Assembly (NCBI RefSeq): GCF_003576375.1
Contig: NZ_QWGE01000003.1
Location: 124,001-188,000 of the forward strand
DNA: 64,000 nt
Direction: 5' to 3'
DNA from: Pontibacter oryzae
Lineage (GTDB): Bacteria; Bacteroidota; Bacteroidia; Cytophagales; Hymenobacteraceae
Shown here: piece after piece, positions 60,532 through 64,000 of the stretch
Position numbering within the stretch: position 1 is the stretch's first letter
Layout of the letters: every line of letters begins with the position of its first letter
The notes under the pieces: generated by a model
Told to the model about the DNA's origin: nothing
What the model saw: the letters and a program-made list of their open reading frames with translations, nothing else
Database searches by the model: none
Made by a program: the position numbers and the translations under genes

Positions 60532-63500
60532 ATGGAAAAAGCACCTTCTTATACTTCTGCAGCAGACTTTGTGGCGCTATTTGAGTCACTGCCAGGTTTG
60601 TACCTGCTTTTATCACCCGATTTACGAATACAGGCGGCTACCAAAAGTTACCTGAGAGCCATTAACGCCGATGAGCATGAGATTATAGGCAAGTATTTTA
60701 TGGATGCCTTTTCCAGCACCTCGTTCCCGGCTAACTCTTCTGCTTTAGGCGAGATAGAGATAGCCCTGGTGAAAAGCGTAACCGAGAAAGACACCACCAC
60801 ATTGGAGCAACTTCGCCTGGATGTATTGGCAGGGCAGGAAGCATACTGGGAGGCAACCAATACGCCGATGTTTGACGCTGAAGGCAAACTAACCTACATT
60901 CTGCAAGAAGTGCGCGACATTACCAAGAAAGTGTTTGCAGAGCGTGAGTTCGCCTCCACCCAAGACAACCTGCTGATCATGTCGAAAGTGGCTGGCGTTG
61001 TAGTATGGGAATGCGATGTGCCCGCCAACAAGCTGGTCTGGAGTGATAGCTATAAAGAGATTTTCGGTTATACCGACAGTGACCTGATTACAACCCTGGA
61101 TGTTTGGGACGAGCAAGTGCACCCTGATGACTTCCCGCAGCTGCGCAACAGCCTGAACAACGCGCTCTTGAACGGGCAGAAATCATGGACTGGCGAGTAC
61201 CGCTACCGCCGAGCTGATGGAACTTACGCAGATGTGTTCGACCATGGCTATATTTTCTATGACCCACAACAAAAGCCCCTGCGCATGCTGGGGTCAATAG
61301 TGGATATAACCAACCAGAAAAAACACGCACATGAGGTAAAGGAGAGCAATGAACGCTTCGAGCGTGTAGCCATGGCCACAAACGACGTAATATGGGATTG
61401 GGACCTGGTAAACCAAACCGTGTGGTGGAACGAAGGTTTCAAGACTTTGTTTGGATACGATGATGCGGTTCTGCTGCAGGAGCCAGGACCTGAATCATGG
61501 ACGAACCGCATTCACCCTGATGACATAGGTACCGTCAGCGACACTATACATCATACGATAGATCACGGCAGCGTGTGGCAGGCAGAATACCGCTTTCGCT
61601 GCCAAAACGGCGCCTATAAACTAGTGCTTGACAAGGGCTACGTTATCCGGAACGAGAAAGGCGAATCGGTGCGCATGGTTGGTGCCATGGTGGACATAAC
61701 GGAGCAACGCGAAACCGCCCTAAAGCTTCAGGCATCCATGGCCCGCACCCAAGATGTTCTGGAATCATTGCCTTTGATGACTTGGACAGCAACTCCTGAA
61801 GGCAACGTAGATTATTACAGCTCTCGCTGGTACGACTATACAGCTGCTAGCTTTGATGAGCTCAAAAACTGGGGATGGGAGCACTTTATCCACCCGGATG
61901 ATTGGGAGATAACGAAAAAAGTATGGTTGAAATCCCTGAAAGAGGCCTCTCCCTTTCACCTTGAAAACCGCTGGCTTAGCAAAAGCGGCGAATACCGCTG
62001 GTTTTTGGCTCGCGCGCTGCCGATCTACGATAGTGCTGGCAACATTACCATGTGGGTCGGCTCACATACCGACATTGAAGAGCAGAAGCAGATGATGCTG
62101 AAGCTGGAGGACAGCAACAGTAAGTTTATGATGTTAGCGGAGTCTATCCCTCATATTGTGTGGAGCGGAAACCCTGACGGACATGTGGACTACTTTAACC
62201 AACAGTGGTACGACTACACCAAAATGACGCAGGAAGAGACGCTGGGTTTTGGCTGGGGACCATCGCTGCACCCCGACGACCAACAACCCACCGTAAACGA
62301 CTGGCTACACTCCATGCGCACCGGCGAGAAGTACGAGCGAGAGCTGCGCCTGCGCGACATCAACACCGAGGACTACCGCTGGTTTCTGGCACGTGCCCTC
62401 CCTCACCGCAATGCCGAAGGGGAGATAGTTAAATGGTTCGGAACAGCCACCTACATACATGAGCAAAAGTTACTTCGCGAGAAAGTAGAGGAATCCGAGA
62501 AGCAGTTCCGGTTCCTGGCCGAGTCTATCCCGCAGCTGGTTTGGACCACGCGCCCGGACGGATATACGGACTATTTTAACAAACGCTGGTACGAGTACAC
62601 GGGCATGAAGCTTGAAAATAGCTTAGGTGATGCTTGGAACACTGTGCTGCACCCGGATGACCAAAAGCGAGCCATTGAACGCTTCCAGTATTCTCTCCGC
62701 ACCGGTGAGTACTATGAAATAGAATACCGCATCAAGAATGGGTATAATGACACTTACCGCTGGTTTCTGGGCCAGGGCATGCCGATGCGCGATGAGCAGG
62801 GGAATATAATCAAATGGTTCGGCACCTGCACTGACATTGAGGATCACAAGCGCGCGGAGGAGGAGCTGGTGGAAAAGAACATTGAACTAGAACGCATCAA
62901 CCAGGACCTGGACAGCTTTGTATACACAGCCTCTCATGACCTGAAACTGCCGATCATTAACATGTCCGGCATCTTTGACGAGTTGATGAATGATGCAACG
63001 TTCAACGACCCGGACGCCCCGAAGCTAATCGAAATGTTCAACAAGTCTCTAAAGCAGCTGCACAACACCATTTACGACCTAAGTGAGGTAGTGCGTATAC
63101 AGCGCACGAAAGACCATAAACTGGATGACATAGACCTTAACGAAACAATAAAGGATGTGCTGACAAGCGTACAAGATCAGATCGATAGTATGGGGGCCAA
63201 AGTCTCAGTTGACTTCTCTGCTGTAGATAAAGTGCCGTTTACACGCTCCAGCCTAAAGAGTATACTTTATAATTTGGTGAGCAATGCCTTAAAGTATCGC
63301 TCCCCGGACCGTATGCCGGAAATTAGTGTTACATCTGCCCTTAAGGCTGATTACATAGAACTGAAAGTACAGGACAATGGACTGGGCATCGACATGAATA
63401 AACACGAGAGCAAGCTATTCCAGATGTTTAAGCGATTCCATAGCCACGTAAAAGGCTCAGGACTAGGATTATACATTGTAAACAGGCTCTTAAGCAACCA

Positions 63501-63576
63501 CGGCGGCTATATCAACATCGAAAGCTCCGTAAACGAGGGTACTACCTTTTACCTATACTTTAAACTGAAGAAATAA
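60532..63576 (+). CDS. Multi-PAS sensor histidine kinase
   Basis: A 1014-residue soluble hybrid-less kinase. It has about six PAS/PAC repeats: the first (FVALFESLPGLYLLLSPDLR) matches that of genes 1 and 2, followed by repeats with VWECDVPANKLVWSDSYKEIFGYT, WDWDLVNQTVWWNEGFKTLFGY and three LPLMTWTATPEGN/IPHIVWSGNPDGH/IPQLVWTTRPDGY types. Then HisKA with His802 in TASHDLKLP and a HATPase with NLVSNALKY, DNGLGID and GSGLGLYIV. No membrane segment, so it senses a cytoplasmic or diffusible signal. The receiver at 63591 starts 14 bases after the stop and is the likely partner. Confidence 0.93.
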   Translation: MEKAPSYTSAADFVALFESLPGLYLLLSPDLRIQAATKSYLRAINADEHEIIGKYFMDAFSSTSFPANSSALGEIEIALVKSVTEKDTTTLEQLRLDVLAGQEAYWEATNTPMFDAEGKLTYILQEVRDITKKVFAEREFASTQDNLLIMSKVAGVVVWECDVPANKLVWSDSYKEIFGYTDSDLITTLDVWDEQVHPDDFPQLRNSLNNALLNGQKSWTGEYRYRRADGTYADVFDHGYIFYDPQQKPLRMLGSIVDITNQKKHAHEVKESNERFERVAMATNDVIWDWDLVNQTVWWNEGFKTLFGYDDAVLLQEPGPESWTNRIHPDDIGTVSDTIHHTIDHGSVWQAEYRFRCQNGAYKLVLDKGYVIRNEKGESVRMVGAMVDITEQRETALKLQASMARTQDVLESLPLMTWTATPEGNVDYYSSRWYDYTAASFDELKNWGWEHFIHPDDWEITKKVWLKSLKEASPFHLENRWLSKSGEYRWFLARALPIYDSAGNITMWVGSHTDIEEQKQMMLKLEDSNSKFMMLAESIPHIVWSGNPDGHVDYFNQQWYDYTKMTQEETLGFGWGPSLHPDDQQPTVNDWLHSMRTGEKYERELRLRDINTEDYRWFLARALPHRNAEGEIVKWFGTATYIHEQKLLREKVEESEKQFRFLAESIPQLVWTTRPDGYTDYFNKRWYEYTGMKLENSLGDAWNTVLHPDDQKRAIERFQYSLRTGEYYEIEYRIKNGYNDTYRWFLGQGMPMRDEQGNIIKWFGTCTDIEDHKRAEEELVEKNIELERINQDLDSFVYTASHDLKLPIINMSGIFDELMNDATFNDPDAPKLIEMFNKSLKQLHNTIYDLSEVVRIQRTKDHKLDDIDLNETIKDVLTSVQDQIDSMGAKVSVDFSAVDKVPFTRSSLKSILYNLVSNALKYRSPDRMPEISVTSALKADYIELKVQDNGLGIDMNKHESKLFQMFKRFHSHVKGSGLGLYIVNRLLSNHGGYINIESSVNEGTTFYLYFKLKK

Positions 63577-63590
63577 CACTGATATAGAAC

Positions 63591-63998
63591 ATGAGAAGGC
63601 TCAATACCATACTGCTTATCGATGATGATGACACCACAAACTACCTGAATCATCGTTTACTTAACCGCCTGGAGGTCGCTCCGGACATACGTGTCGTGAT
63701 GAATGGCGAAGAAGCCATTGACTATTTGAACAAGTCGTTTGCCAGCGTGGATGGCTACCCACGCCCTGACCTTATCTTTGTGGATATCAAAATGTCGGTA
63801 ATGGATGGCTTTGAGTTTCTGGAAGAGTACCAGCAGTATGCCGATGCGCAGAAGCGTGAGATAGTGCTGCTCATGCTCACATCCTCTGCCAGCTTCTATG
63901 ACCTGGAAAAGCTGAAGCACTTCCCGGACGTGCGCAGGCATTACTCCAAGCCGCTGGCTGAAGCCGATGTACGCGAAATTTTGCACGAGTTCTTTTAA
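63591..63998 (+). CDS. CheY-like response regulator (single receiver domain)
   Basis: A 135-residue stand-alone receiver: acidic pair in ILLIDDDDTTNYL, phospho-acceptor Asp65 in LIFVDIKMSVMDGFEF, Thr/Ser in LMLTSSASFYD and Lys in RRHYSKPL. No output domain. It is directly downstream of the multi-PAS kinase (14-base gap) and should be phosphorylated by it; it may pass phosphate on or bind a target. It ends at the right window edge, but the stop codon is inside. Confidence 0.92.
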   Translation: MRRLNTILLIDDDDTTNYLNHRLLNRLEVAPDIRVVMNGEEAIDYLNKSFASVDGYPRPDLIFVDIKMSVMDGFEFLEEYQQYADAQKREIVLLMLTSSASFYDLEKLKHFPDVRRHYSKPLAEADVREILHEFF

Positions 63999-64000
63999 AC

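Noticed and set aside
1-64000. tRNA, rRNA, tmRNA or riboswitch
   Set aside because: I saw no recognisable tRNA T-loop sequence, rRNA motif or riboswitch core anywhere; a covariance-model scan would be decisive.

Overview
The window looks like a chromosomal segment of a Bacteroidota bacterium of the order Cytophagales, most likely Hymenobacteraceae (a Pontibacter-like genome). This is inferred from gene content, not from a database search. The indicators are a fused MurF-alanine racemase, a carboxypeptidase-regulatory/DUF5686 outer-membrane-type protein, DUF4834, DUF4230, YfhO, HTTM and DUF2911 proteins, a carbamoyl-phosphate synthase large subunit without its C-terminal allosteric domain, several TTG starts without clear Shine-Dalgarno sequences, and promoters of the Bacteroidota type (TTTG, about 20 bases, TAnnTTTG). 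I see no rRNA, tRNA, CRISPR array, prophage or large island. Most of the window is ordinary core and shell chromosome.

Layout. 1-3474: feoA-feoB (ferrous iron uptake; feoB is cut by the window edge) and the MurF-Alr fusion. 3696-9061: two EamA-type exporters flank a small lipoprotein gene and a DUF5686 gene, and between these last two lies an exact 193-bp triplication. 9311-16217: recX, a PLDc_N protein, a DUF4230 protein, an AT-rich GT-C-like membrane protein, an ACC deaminase/D-cysteine desulfhydrase homologue and a DUF4834-yfhO pair. 16871-19684: carB. 19967-32876: small lipoproteins and hypothetical proteins, a DsbA-like protein, a PlsC-type acyltransferase, an HTTM protein, DUF3616, msrA, PAP2, DUF4864, an M19 dipeptidase and DUF4142. 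32998-38837: an M28 peptidase, TerC, YajQ, a GNAT enzyme, a lipocalin and an SDR. 39307-44438 is less tidy: hypothetical genes, a decayed outer-membrane protein pseudogene and a frameshifted membrane gene. 44452-52671: a TPR sensor kinase, a sterol-desaturase-type enzyme, DUF2911, MscS, a TPR hydrolase and a J-motif coiled-coil protein. 52690-53640: a RAYT (REP-associated tyrosine transposase) gene inside a nest of palindromic repeats. 53806-57177: mfd. 57374-63998: three paralogous multi-PAS proteins (two without a kinase domain, one full histidine kinase) and a CheY-like receiver, a candidate sensory module.

The points most worth a second look are: (1) a strongly over-represented heptamer TATACTT/AAGTATA on both strands, inside and outside genes, which appears to force the rare Ile codon ATA; (2) the RAYT gene flanked by 45-bp near-perfect inverted repeats, each carrying a 20-bp palindrome; (3) the exact triplication that created two in-frame chimeric mini-ORFs; (4) the PAS-only paralogues beside a PAS kinase; (5) recurrent AT-rich low-complexity repeats in five intergenic regions.
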